A stretch of 64,000 nt of DNA from NCBI RefSeq assembly GCF_047948215.1, contig NC_134460.1, positions 126,712,324 through 126,776,323 on the forward strand, written 5' to 3'. The notes under the pieces are model-generated. The model saw only the letters and a list, made by a program, of their open reading frames with translations, was not told the DNA's origin and ran no database searches. The position numbers were made by a program, and so were the translations under genes. Shown piece after piece: positions 37,249 through 48,239 of the stretch (the stretch's first letter is position 1; each line of letters opens with the position of its first letter). The stretch is from Lycorma delicatula (taxonomy: Eukaryota; Arthropoda; Insecta; Hemiptera; Fulgoridae).

Positions 37249-38558
37249 ACAGGGCGTTTCATAATGTTCTTAGTAGTTACAAAAATTCAGTAAAAAAAAG
37301 GTATTTCACTTACCTAAATGAAAGTTGTACGAGGTGATGCAGGGACTCAAACAGTTTTTGTTAAAATCTATAAATGTTCAATTTGTGCTCCTCTGGTGAC
37401 ACGGCACACACCAACACAAAAGTCTAGCTCTTGCCAAACTCGTTCTAACATGTCATTTTCGATAGAGTTGATTGCATTGATTATGCGATCTTTTAGCTCA
37501 GCGATATCGCGCGGCATCAGTGGGATAAACACCTTATCTTTCACGTAACCCCAGAGAAAGAAATCACATGGCGTGTGGTCTGGTGATCTTGGTGGCCACA
37601 GCATAATGTGTTGGTCTTCTTCAGACGCACGTCCTATCCAGCGCCGAGGTAATGTTGTGTTAAAGTACTGTCGAACCTCGTTATGAAAACGGGCAGGACA
37701 ACCATCTTGCTGGAAAATGAAGTCGTTGAGTAGCTGAGGCATAAGCCATAACTGTAACATATCCAGGTATATCATGCAGGTTACAGTCGTTTCCATAAAA
37801 AGAACGGCCCATACACTGCCTCACAAGAGATCGCACAAAAAACGTTTACTTTCGGAGAATCCTCGATGTGTTCCACATAAGCGTGGGGGTTTTCAGTTCC
37901 CCAAACTCGCACGTTATGTCTGTGTACTTTGCCGTTAATATGGAAAGTAGCTTCATCGCTGAAAATTATCTTGTTTAGAACACCTTAATCTATCATCTTT
38001 TCCTGTAACTGTAAACAAAAATCGAGCCTACGTGTTTTATCTCCATCAGAAAGACGCTGGATTAATTGAAGATGGTACGGTTTGCATAATAAACGTTTAC
38101 GGAGAACTCTCCACACTGTTGTTTTCGGAATTCCTAATTCTCTGCCTGCAGCCGCAGTCGACTTTGACGGGCTGCGAATGAAACTTGCACGCACACGTTC
38201 GACATTGACTTCTGAGGTTGATGGACGACCAGTTGATTTTCGCTTGCACAAGCAACCGGTTTCACTGAATTGTTTATACCGTGCACGAATCGAATTGTCA
38301 CTTGGTGGCTCCTTATAAAATTTCAACCGAAACGCAAATTGCACAGAAATTACTGACTTTGACAAGTGAAATTCTAACGCACAAAACGACTTCTCGCTTC
38401 CCGTGGCAACCATTTTCTCTACTGCCGACGTCTAGCGAGCAAATGGTAAAAACTATTTGAAGTACTCTTTCGTACAGTACTTGTTTTATTCTTATGAGTG
38501 AAATAGTTTTTTGTTAATGAATTTTCGAAACTCTGAAGAACATTATGAAACGCCCTGT
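37249..38558 (-). mobile_element. mariner-like DNA transposon with 23-bp perfect TIRs
   Basis: The left end acagggcgtttcataatg... (37249-37271) and the right end (38536-38558) are perfect inverted repeats of 23 bp. The 1310-bp length is typical for mariner-like elements. The transposase frame occupies most of the interior on the minus strand. No clean TA duplication flanks the ends (aa before, gt after), so either the exact terminus is off by a few bases or a flank was altered. Little decay compared with relics A, B and D suggests a recent insertion. Confidence 0.88.
37365..38413 (-). pseudogene. mariner-like transposase (DUF4817 type), one stop and one frameshift
   Basis: The N-terminal 142 residues run from 38413: FCALEFHLSKSVISVQFAFR is the first helix-turn-helix (DUF4817 type), RYKQFSETGCLCKRKSTGRP is the linker, and TAAAGRELGIPKTTVWRVLR then KRLLCKPYHLQLIQ is the second helix-turn-helix. 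A stop (37985-37987) follows KMID. The same frame continues with LNKIIFSDEATFHINGK (first catalytic Asp in SDEA), and near 37797-37801 a 1-nt frameshift in an A/T run breaks the frame. The shifted frame gives LDMLQLWLMPQLL, then QQDGCPARFHNE (second Asp) and WPPRSPDHTPCDFFLWGYVK (third Asp). Between the second and third Asp there are 46 residues, against 34 in classical mariner and about 41 in relatives I know; an acidic EEDQH stretch accounts for part. All three catalytic Asp are retained. Confidence 0.85.
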
Positions 38559-38657
38559 GTTTCTGTTGCCATGGTGACGGAAATATAATGAAAAAAAAGA
38601 ACTATTTTTTATTTCTTTAATGAATACCTTTAATATCTTAACCCCCAAGGGAGTTAA

Positions 38658-39002
38658 GGGCTCAATCTATTCTTAAAACTTTCCCTCGGATAACACAAAT
38701 ATATCCTGAAAATTTGAAAGCATCGCTCGGTCGGTCTTCGCGTGATGCTGTTGCAAAAAAAAAATTGCTGTGTGTGTGTTCTTAATATAAATTAATGAAA
38801 TTTTGAATTCTAGGAAATTTCAAGGGCTCAATCTATTCTTAAAACTTTCCCTCTGATAACACAAATATATTCTGAAAATTTTAAAGCATCGTTCGGTCGG
38901 TTGTCGCGTGATGCTATGGCAAAAAAAAATTGCTGTGTGTGTGTGTGTGTGTGTGTGTTCTTAATATAAATTAATGAAATTTTGAATTCTAGGAAATTTC
39001 AA
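38658..39002 (+). repeat. 166-bp tandem duplication with (TG)n expansion
   Basis: Two head-to-tail copies begin at gggctcaatctattcttaaa (38658 and 38824). Both contain tcggtcggt, cgcgtgatgct and the end tttgaattctaggaaatttc. Copy 2 carries a longer TG run (from about 38933) and small substitutions. The preceding aaccccc...gagttaag stretch is present once only. Confidence 0.9.
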
Positions 39003-39009
39003 ATGCGAA

Positions 39010-40545
39010 TATGGTTTAACAGTTTATTTATTTTTTTTTTTTTAGTGTTCATTAGAGCGTATTTAAAATATGTTTTCGGTTTCGTTCATCACAAAGTGTG
39101 AATTAACTCTGATAGGTAAGTACTGAGAAACGTTTTCCGACTGGCTTTATAACTTTTTTTTTTTCATTTTAATGTTATAAATTTAGCAAGATTGTTTTTA
39201 AATTAAATTGAGATATAGGAAGTTTTTTCATAGCGCTACCAACAATCAGCTGTTTTTTATATGAAAAAAAATTCAAAAGAAATTATAATTTTCAGAGAAA
39301 TAATATTTATTAAATTATTTGTTTTGTAAATTCTTTGAAATACGATTATATGATGAGAAATTTAATTCCGCTAAATTCTTTTCTGAACGTTGTTTTTTTG
39401 TTTAATTTTATATAAGATTTTTTAAAACCTTTCTCAGAATGATTGTGAAAGGTATTAATTTTTAATTTACGTAAACTTCCGTATTGAATAATAAACGTTT
39501 GTGTTTTTTTTTTTAGAAAGAGTTTTATCTTCAGTTGCCTCATCCTGTTTTTATCTGTGTACACTTTTTACATCAAATGACTTATTTCACGTATGTTAGT
39601 TTTTCTTTTTCTTTTCTTTTACCTTTTGTAAACTGTAGATTTATTGTTCCATTACTTTAATGAAATATTCTTTTATCAAATAAATTGTTTATTCTTTAGT
39701 ACAGCAGACGTAATAGTACTATATATTATATATTGAAGAGAAAAAATCTGAAGTTGTATGTGTAAGCTGTTGTATTAGTTAATAGATTTTTGTCAACTCA
39801 GCTCCAAATATAAAACACTCCATACAGTCAAGTCACTCTCCATACTTGCTTTGCCGGCGCTTTCAATTTGGAAAAGTGTAGGAACTCATAAAAGGAAAAG
39901 AAAATATAGAAGTGGAATGGAATTTTATTTTATTTTACTATTCTGTTATAAAAAAAATCCTTTATTGAATTACTTTTTTCTGTTTTTTTTTTCAAATTTA
40001 AAAAAAATTATTAAATACTAATCACTTTTCATTTGCATAGAATTTTTGTCAGACCTACTGCGGATGTAATTTAACATTTAAAATAGACAAATTCTCAATA
40101 CTTCAAGTGAACAATAATTTTGAACTCTTAAAACATCTTTAAATTTATATAATAAACTTTAATAATATAATTATTTTTAATTTCTGGAATCATATTGTGT
40201 ACGAGGCAGGCATTCAAACATTTTAAATTACGGTAATCGTAAAAATTCTTTTCAATAAAAAAAAAAAAATAAAAAGGATATAAAGGTTCAATATATTATA
40301 AATGTATATATTAAATAACTCTAAGGAATAACATTAACGTTTTTTTGACAAAAAAAAAACAAAGTATATGATCATAATAGAGATTTCATGTTAAATTCAA
40401 ATATGTAAATTGATAGATCGATTTTTTTCCATCACCCACCATTTTTTTGTAATACATAGGTAATTTTTGAAAGTAACATAATAATTTAGATGCATGCAAG
40501 ACACTATTCCAACTTACCTAAAATGTGGTTTTCGTTTTGTGTTTG
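39010..40545. other. AT-rich non-coding stretch
   Basis: Nothing recognised. A-runs of 9 to 11 bases recur. Confidence 0.6.
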
Positions 40546-40549
40546 GCAT

Positions 40550-40829
40550 CTTTCTTTTTCCTGTTTAGCATCCGGTAATTACCTTTCAGATAATACTTCA
40601 GAGGATGAATGGGGATATGTATGAGTGTAAATGAAGTATAGTCTTGTACATTCTCAGTTCGACCATTCCTGAGATGTGTGGTTAATTGAAACCCAACCAC
40701 CAAAGAACACCGGTATCCACGATCTAGTATTCAAATCCGTGTAAAAATAACTGACTTTACTGGAACTCTCGACTTTAAAATCAGCTGATTTAGGAAGATG
40801 CGTTCACCACTAGACCAAACCGATGGGTT
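40550..40829 (-). repeat. tRNA-derived SINE, family S1 (copy d)
   Basis: Full-length on the minus strand: aacccatcggtttggtctag at 40829, A-box-like tggtctagtggtgaacg, a gaaccaccgaag/ttctttggtggttgggtttc body, and the tail ccggatgctaaacaggaaaa at 40550-40575. The 5' end coincides exactly with the beginning of the A-rich tail of the LINE segment that follows. Confidence 0.85.
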
Positions 40830-41265
40830 TTTTTTGGTTTTTTTTAGTTTTTTTTAACCAATTGTGAGCAACGGTAACCGCCTAGAAGACGTTGCTGAAG
40901 ACTAGCTCCCCCCTTTAGTGCAGCTTGAAAATGATCTCCCAACGGGGTCCCTCCTGGATCATTGTGACATCACGACATCCCTCCCGGTTGCCATGGTGAC
41001 TCTCCCTAAGAGAGATACCCTTCCCTTCACTATCGCCTAGTCTGGATCCGGGTATGAACCCCACGCATAGCCCCTCTGAATCGCGCGTCCATCTCACAAA
41101 CCTCGAGGGTCCTGAATACGTCATCAGAATGTCCTGATCCAGCCATCTACTGGACCCAAACGCCCTCAGCAAGGAGGCTACCTCCCTGGCCTTGCACGTG
41201 TCCACGATTCAACCCCCTAGCGACAGAATTTTTTTCGTCAGATCCCCCGAATTTTTTTTTTCAAA
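40830..41265 (-). mobile_element. GC-rich LINE 3' segment with A-rich tail
   Basis: On the minus strand the element ends in an A-rich tail of the form a8ctaaaaaaaacc (40856 to 40830). Upstream lies a GC-rich body whose longest frame (40915-41205, 96 residues) contains DTCKAREVASLLRAFGSSRW, DQDILMTYSGPSRFVRWTRD and GKGISLRESHHGNREGC. The VRWTRDSEGLC style and one-sided tail resemble 3' ends of non-LTR retrotransposons. I do not recognise a catalytic domain, and the coding status of this frame is uncertain. A second T-run pair near 41229 and 41257 may mark the upstream break. Confidence 0.5.
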
Positions 41266-41269
41266 TTCA

Positions 41270-44200
41270 TATTAGTGGAGTTTGACATCCACACAGTATA
41301 GTTTCAGTAGCTCCAGTCAGTCGAAGATATATGTCACTGCCCTTCAGTTAGATGAGGTATAGCACCTCACTTATGTGTCTAGCAACATTTATTTACCATT
41401 GTGTTTGACAACTGGAATATCTTTCTTTAACGCTAAGAAATAATCTCCGAGCATTCTTGTACTTCACTTTGCTGTTATCTGTTTTCTACGACAGATTTTC
41501 TGGTAGAAGCGTCCCCCGTTCCTTTTGATTAAATGTTTTTGATGTTCACCATCTGACTAAAAATTTTATAGCAAATGCTTTTTTATTTTTATTGCTTAAT
41601 ATGCTGATAATATCATTTACCTTTATTTTTTACTATACAGCCGAACGTGCTGTAAGAAGCAAAAAATAGAACTAATAAAAATACCATACACTAAAAAATA
41701 TTTTAAATAGGACCGAATTCTTAGCATCCACTTAGTACATGTAAAATGTAGAGTTTTTGTCCACAAACGAAAGCGGAAGAAAGTATTTTCCATTCCAAAT
41801 TTGCAAATTTGACATGTCTATTTTAAACTACGTTTGTGGATGTTGAAGCACTTAGAACTACGCATTTCAAATCTCATTTCAAAGAACGCGTTTTAAATAT
41901 CAAGTCATTCAGTAGAATGACGCCGGCGAGTGTTTTTCCTACAACGGAAACACCGAAGATTTATTTACTCTGACCAACTCGCAAATCGAGTTCAAAATTT
42001 TTTTATTGTTTAAAATATAAAAAAAAAAAAATTATAGTTTTGACGAAATAAAGCTACAAGTCATCGCAGAAATATATATTCTTAATGAATATAGGTTTTT
42101 TTTTTTGATAAATATGTGATAATCTTTGTATTTCATGTTTTTTAATTTGAAAATGTGAAATTTTTGTTCATCTAACACTGATTTTTTTCTCCTAACCAGT
42201 TTACGAATCGGGCCGCTAGATAGCAGTACTTGGTGATAGTACTAGATAGCGTCCAAAAGTTGATTATGTACACTTGAAACAATAAAATATAAAAGAAAAT
42301 ATACTTCAGCTTGTTTTAATAGTAAATACTCTTATGTAAATGAAAGTACTGAAGATGAAACAACTTTTTTAAGTTCCATCACTTAATTAAAAAAAAATAA
42401 AAGTATTAGTTTACAACAGATTATACTAGTTTTATTAAAAAAAGGAATAAAGAAAACAGAAATAAATTGCTAAAATTTTTATTCTACAATTAGAACTATT
42501 TGGTGATGCTAAGGTCGTGATATTTAAAAAAAATGTATTTATGGTCCGATTTAGCTCAATTTCAGAATATATATTAGTTACGTGAAAAGACATATTTTTG
42601 CTATAAATTAGCCGGCAAGAGTTTTTGCATTTTCAATAAACATATTTGAAAAATTTGACGAATTTTTTATTATATGATTTGTGTTATACACAGGTATATA
42701 AAAAAATTGTTTACCTTAAATTATTTCTCGATAAATTCGTATTTGTTTTATATTAAAAAAGCTCTATAATTTACTTACAATATAAGTAGAACAGGACTAA
42801 AATATTTAACGGTGTATGTTTTTATGTTTGAGAAAATGAAGTAAGAGAAATATATAACAATTATTATCTCGCCTTTCATACATATCTGTACTTTTTTTTT
42901 GATTCGGACAATGTCTTTTTTAAGAACTATAATTAAATAAATTGATGAATTTTGATTTTCTATGTTAGGTGTTTTCAATTGACGGCAAACTCTCGTCGAA
43001 ACCTTAACAGTTTTATTGTTTAGTGAGTTTTGATTGTTTGTGGACGGCTATTGATTTATTTTTCTGACTAAGACTAATCAATCCTATAACATGTTAAATT
43101 TAACCATAATGAAAAAGTCTAAAAATCTAAATATTTCAACTCCAATTAAATTGCAAAATTCATTGCGCAATATTTTTTATTGCCAAAGAAGTAATTGCGT
43201 CTTATAATAATTTAGAAATATTAGATGCAGCATTATTTATTTTGAATCTATAGATGTTTCATTTATACATGAAATAATAGTTTTGATCTAGGTTGAACTA
43301 ATTAGAAACTAAAAAAAAAAAAAATTGAAACGAAATCGAGGAAACTGATTCTTTTCTGTATCTATATACATACGAGTATATCTGTTATATTCTGTTCTGG
43401 CCCGTTTAATCTGTTTATATTCTTTACGAAAAATGTTTAATTTTTTCCATTTCTTACACTTGAAGAAAAATGAGGAACTGATATTTTTACTTTTGTTCAA
43501 TAATAATATTTATTTAATTTAAAAATATAATTGGAAACTATACAAATGTTATTTATGATAACAAAACAATTGTAATACTTATATAAAATAGTCGAAATAA
43601 TGTGAGTGCATACGAAGAAAAAGATGACAACGTCAGCTCTAAAATTTATGAAAGTTTCCGAAACACGTGTAATGAATTGATTTGTAAAATATCTCATGAG
43701 ATATAAAAAATGTCGCAGTATTTTGTCAACATCTTTTAAATTCTTCAGAATAATAATAGGCACGTTTATCTAACCATCAATCAATAAACTAAGAATGTAA
43801 AATAATTATTTATTCTGTATTTAAATAAAGATAAAATGGATTTGATTCAAATATCTCGATTTAAATAATAAAAAGAAAAACTACAATTTTCAATATTTTT
43901 AATCCGACTGAATGCAGTACTATATTGGTTGGTGTACTATAAGTTGATTTTATTTTTATTTTCAATGATTATTCAGCATTTAGTGTGACTCAGTTGGGCT
44001 TTATGTGAAATTAAAAATGTTTCATTTTAAGCAATTTACCGGTTCTTTATTTGTAAACCTATTTTTCGATTTTTGTACGTATTTAATTAAAGCCGGATAA
44101 AGTAGATGTGTTGTAAAAATTATTTTTAAATTTCTGATTTATTTAAATATTTTTCACGCACGTCCAAAGCTTCATTCGTTCTCTCCTCTAGTATATAAAC

Positions 44201-46480
44201 CTACGTGTTTTTAAATTGATTAAAATATTAATAAAAAATTTAAAATTCTAGAATATTTCCAATTTAATATTCAATTAAAAAATGTAAATTTCTATCTCGG
44301 AAAAAATAAATTATTATAACTAAATAAAGCAAATTGTAAAAAAAAGCATATAGAAACAAAAAATTTCGTTATTTTTGTGTTTTATTTAGAATATTGTGTT
44401 TAAGTAAAGTGCTTTTCCACTGACCGTTCATTTTAGATCACATATCTGTGATATACCGTTTTTATTTCTATGCAAATTTCATAGAATTTACACCATACTA
44501 TTTATATTTGCTTTACATGAAATAGTTAATTAAAAAAAAGATAAGTTCAGAGTTATTTTGTTAGAGTTCTTATCCCTTACTTTTTTCTTTTAATGTTCTT
44601 TGGTTTTTTTTTTTAGGAACCATATTAGGTTTAGTTTTTTATCCCAACACGCCTGGTGGATGGTAATGTGTTTTAGTGGTGTTTGAGAATGTGGTCTGTT
44701 TTCGCTTATATAACTAAAGAATGGTTACACTAATTTATGAAGTATCAAGTTATTTTTCTCATTTGTACCAGTGACACTGGTATATAAATATGTAAAAGCA
44801 AAATTTTGAATTGCAGATCTACCTTTAAAAATTAATATTAGTAACAAAAATATGAGTAAATAATTAATTAGATTACTGCTACGTCCCCTTTATCCAGATT
44901 TTTTTTATTAATTTATGATTATATCTGTTTTATTAGTATAAATATCCTGTGTTTCATAGACATCTACATTTCAGTAACTTTTATCAGTTTAACCTTAATT
45001 TAAACATTGAATATACAAATTAAATTTGTACAAAAATTTACTGGCTCTGCACACAGCGTTAGATTTATTCAGAATTACTTTTCCCGTATTTATATGTTAA
45101 TTAAACATTTCAGATTTTAATTCAATTATTATTAGTATTAATAAAATTGAAAAGTTAGGATGTTATATTTAAGAAAGTATTTAAGCTTTTTTTGTATTTC
45201 TTATAGATATTGAAATACTCAATGTTTATTAAAATCAACAATTTTTAAAAATGATTAGATCTGTAATTTTATTTTGTTTGTTTGAATTAATATTGTTTTT
45301 AGATGTATTAGCTTTTAAATAATAGTTATGATTTAAAATTTTAAATTTGATTAGTATAAAATTCTATCCTCTCTATTAATATTTTATTCTGTTGATTTAG
45401 ATATATATATTTTTTTTTACGAATAATCGATATTCATATGTTTGAACAGCTGAAAGAACTTTTCATGCAAAATGTCAATACGACCCTTTCAAGTACCTAT
45501 ATCAATTCCTGAAGCTACTCTTGAATTGACAAATAGAGAAATAAACAATACCCTTAGACGGATTATTGGAAATGGACTTTTATGAATTTTTGAACTCAAA
45601 TTATGAAGTTGTTTATTTTTTTATGTTAACCTGTTTTCTTTTCTGTTAGTGCTTTATGCGCTCCTTTAGGTTAATCTAAAACAAGCGTTTTTACGAAAGC
45701 CGATATTTATATAAAATCTCTACTACCAAATTATTTTTTTTGTTCAGGCGATTATAGCTTTTTTTACAAAATAAAACTCGTTGAAATTTTACTACTATTC
45801 TTAGTGAATTCAATGAAAATAAATTTAAAGATGAAATTCCATCCCTAAATAATAAAAATTTGTACAAATTTTCAAAAACGGATAATTCCTCCTTCAGTAA
45901 CATTCAGCCTTTTGTTTTACTCGGTAGGTAGCAACAGCACTAAACTCTCTAAACTAATAAACTAAGTTCAGTAAAACTTCGTTTTCTGATTTTTAAAATT
46001 TTTATTTAATGAATTTGTGTCTACCTCTAACTATGGCAATCTATAGAACTTATTAATTACATTATTTAAATAATAATAGTAGGAATTATGCCGTGAAAAT
46101 TTTAAAATTCTATTTAAAAAAAATTCTCTCAGCAGGTCATGGTTTCTCTCTTGAGAATTACAAAAGTAAATTTTTGCAAGCTTTGATATGTTAGATACTA
46201 GTATGTATTTTGGGCTAGAACACTACAAAAAATTGTTGTTAATTAAAAATATTACACCTTAAAAGATTGTACTAAATAATATAAATGAATTTTCAAATTA
46301 ATTTCATAGATAAAACTCGTAAGTTCGGGGCGAAGGTACTTTCTAGAAAAAAAGTGTTTTTTTTAATTTTTTTATTTAATAAAGGCAACTTAACTGTTGT
46401 ATTCCCTGTCGTACATAAGCTTATAACCATTCTTAATTATTTCCTTGAAAAAAATAATTTTTTATATTAATAATTTTCTG
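41270..46480. other. AT-rich non-coding stretch
   Basis: No gene or known repeat. A slightly GC-richer patch at 41280-41560 shows no frame of interest. A small inverted repeat (tccacaaacg near 41760 and cgtttgtgga near 41829) is present. Several short minus-strand frames (42775, 43309, 43497, 45691) are Lys/Asn/Ile/Phe-rich and have no motif. Confidence 0.6.
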
Positions 46481-46491
46481 GTGACCCCTTC

Positions 46492-46904
46492 CTTAGTATA
46501 TATGGAAGTGAAACTTGGACGATCGAAGTATCTGAGAAGAAAAGATTAGAAGCTTTTGAAATGTGGTGCTATAGGAGAATGTTAAAAATCAGATGGGTGG
46601 ATAAAGTGACAAATGAGGAGGTATTGCGGCAAATAGATGAAGAAAGAAGCATTTGGAAAAATATAGTTAAAAGAAGAGACAGACTTATAGACCACATACT
46701 AAGGCATCCTGGAATAGTCGCTTTAATATTGGACGGACAGGTAGAAGGAAAAAATTGTGTAGGCAGGCCACGTTTGGAATATGTAAAACAAATTGTTAGG
46801 GATGTAGGATGTAGGGGGTATACCGAAATGAAACGACTAGCACTAGATAGGTAATCTTGGAGAGCTGCATCAAACCAGTCAAATGACTGAAGACAAAAAA
46901 AAAA
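46492..46904 (+). pseudogene. LINE reverse-transcriptase C-terminus with poly(A), 5' truncated
   Basis: The plus strand reads LSIYGSETWTIEVSEKKRLE, then AFEMWCYRRMLKIRWVDKVT and NEEVLRQIDEERSIWKNIVK, then RRDRLIDHILRHPGIVALIL and EGKNCVGRPRLEYVKQI, ending with LALDR, a stop (46852-46854), then SWRAASNQSND, a second stop, and agacaaaaaaaaaa. This is the standard C-terminal end of insect non-LTR reverse transcriptases: YGSETW, W.RRMLKI.W, GH.LR, GRPR and WR.AANQS, followed by poly(A) at 46895. The single in-frame stop and the missing 5' part make it a dead-on-arrival copy. It is better preserved than the 20.4-kb copy and belongs to a different lineage. Confidence 0.85.
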
Positions 46905-47330
46905 TTATATTTTATTTTGCTTCGTAATTTTAAATTTACTCATAACTAGCTACTAGAGTAATTTTTACTTCTTCGTGAAAAAAAATGAATCATATTAAAC
47001 GATTAAAAATCGTAAACATTTATGTTTATTTTTATATTTATACCATTGATTTTCATCTCTTAATTCTAAATAGATATTATTTCATGTCGCCATTGTACGG
47101 TTTTAAAAACTGACTATAACGCTTATTACAATTTGGTTGATTTTTTTGTTCCACTAACATACTTAAATTATCGAAACATTGTCGTTAATTCTATCTAATG
47201 GTAAAAGTGAATTGGTAATACAGGTATTAAAAAATAATTAGGAATAAATCTTAACCATATTGAAATATTATATTATAGCTCCCCGACAACAACAGCTGGT
47301 TAACCATTCACTGTAAGTAGGGAATAAATG
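46905..47330. other. AT-rich non-coding stretch
   Basis: Short gap between two LINE remnants; nothing else recognised. Confidence 0.6.
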
Positions 47331-47334
47331 CTTG

Positions 47335-48235
47335 TTTTTTTTTTTTTTTTGTTCCACAACTAGTATATTTACAATCGGGTCGAGTGGAACCGTAGGTAAA
47401 TCGTTTGAAAATAAACACATGATAGGGGTTTCTTAAGGAACTCCCATAATAAGTCAATCCATAACAAAAATTATCAGTAAAGAGTAATGTTAAAGTTCAT
47501 TAGTAAAAATTATATCTGCCACCACTTCATAGTCCATAAAAACAAATACTAAAGAAATAAAAACCAATAAATAAATAAATAAATAGTCATAAAAACATAA
47601 AAAACAAATAATGAAGCGATAGCTAGTCGAACAAAGAACAAAACAACCTGTAGCTATAAATAAAAAAAATAAATAAGTAAACAAAAATAATATTATTAGA
47701 TTTGGCGATGGTAACTGCGACTGTTATTCAGAACCCTCGTAGTCAAGCACATGGAGACGTTTAAACCTTCGCGCGTCTCCACTGTTATCAAGCAGATTGA
47801 TCGCTAAGTGGTTGACGTGATTTTCTAAACGATTTTGGTATCTAACACTGTGCTGACTCACAACCTCACGAACCGTCGGAAGCTCCAAATATTCGTGAAT
47901 CTCATCATTCCGTGTGAACCATGACGCCTCTACAATTGTTTTCGTAACCTTGTTTTGTAAGCGTTGTATGATATCTACGTTACTACTACTTGCTGTTCTC
48001 TCCTAACTTCCCGTCATAAGTCCAGATTGGTCGTAGAATGACTTTGTAAATCAGAACTTTATTGGACAACGTGAGGTATGAGCTTTTCCGCAGTAGTCAA
48101 TGCAGTTTCCTATACTTCGCGTTCAGTTGTATTCTTTTCATTTTCACGTGACACTTCCAGTTCAAATGCCAATCTAGGTGAAATTCTAGCTATCGCTTTG
48201 GGATCAAGACACCATCCAAATTCACATTATCGATG
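47335..48235 (-). mobile_element. Jockey-type LINE, 5' truncated, 3' end with poly(A)
   Basis: A minus-strand element ends in a run of 16 A (47350 to 47335). Upstream, a 3' UTR of about 380 bp with (TTTA)n is followed by the ORF2 end. With one frame change the coding part gives EFHLDWHLNWKCHVKMKRIQ, then LNAKYRKLH, RKSSYLTLSNKVLIYKVILR and PIWTYDGKL, then VDIIQRLQNKVTKTIVEASW, FTRNDEIHEYLELPTVREVV, SQHSVRYQNRLENHVNHLAI and finally RFKRLHVLDYEGSE before the stop (about 47727). These are the hallmarks of Jockey-clade reverse transcriptase C-termini (LHLD..L.W..H, LYK..L.P.WTYG, IQR.QNK.LR.I...W, H..R....L). One stop and a frameshift lie in the upper half. The start of the RT domain is absent. 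Confidence 0.82.
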
Positions 48236-48239
48236 AGTT

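Noticed and set aside
37318..38318. Plus-strand frames at 37318 and 38082
   Set aside because: They are antisense shadows of the mariner-like transposase.
40915..41205. 96-residue frame as a host gene
   Set aside because: It lies in a GC-rich island ending with an A-rich tail and abutting a SINE; a LINE remnant is more likely.
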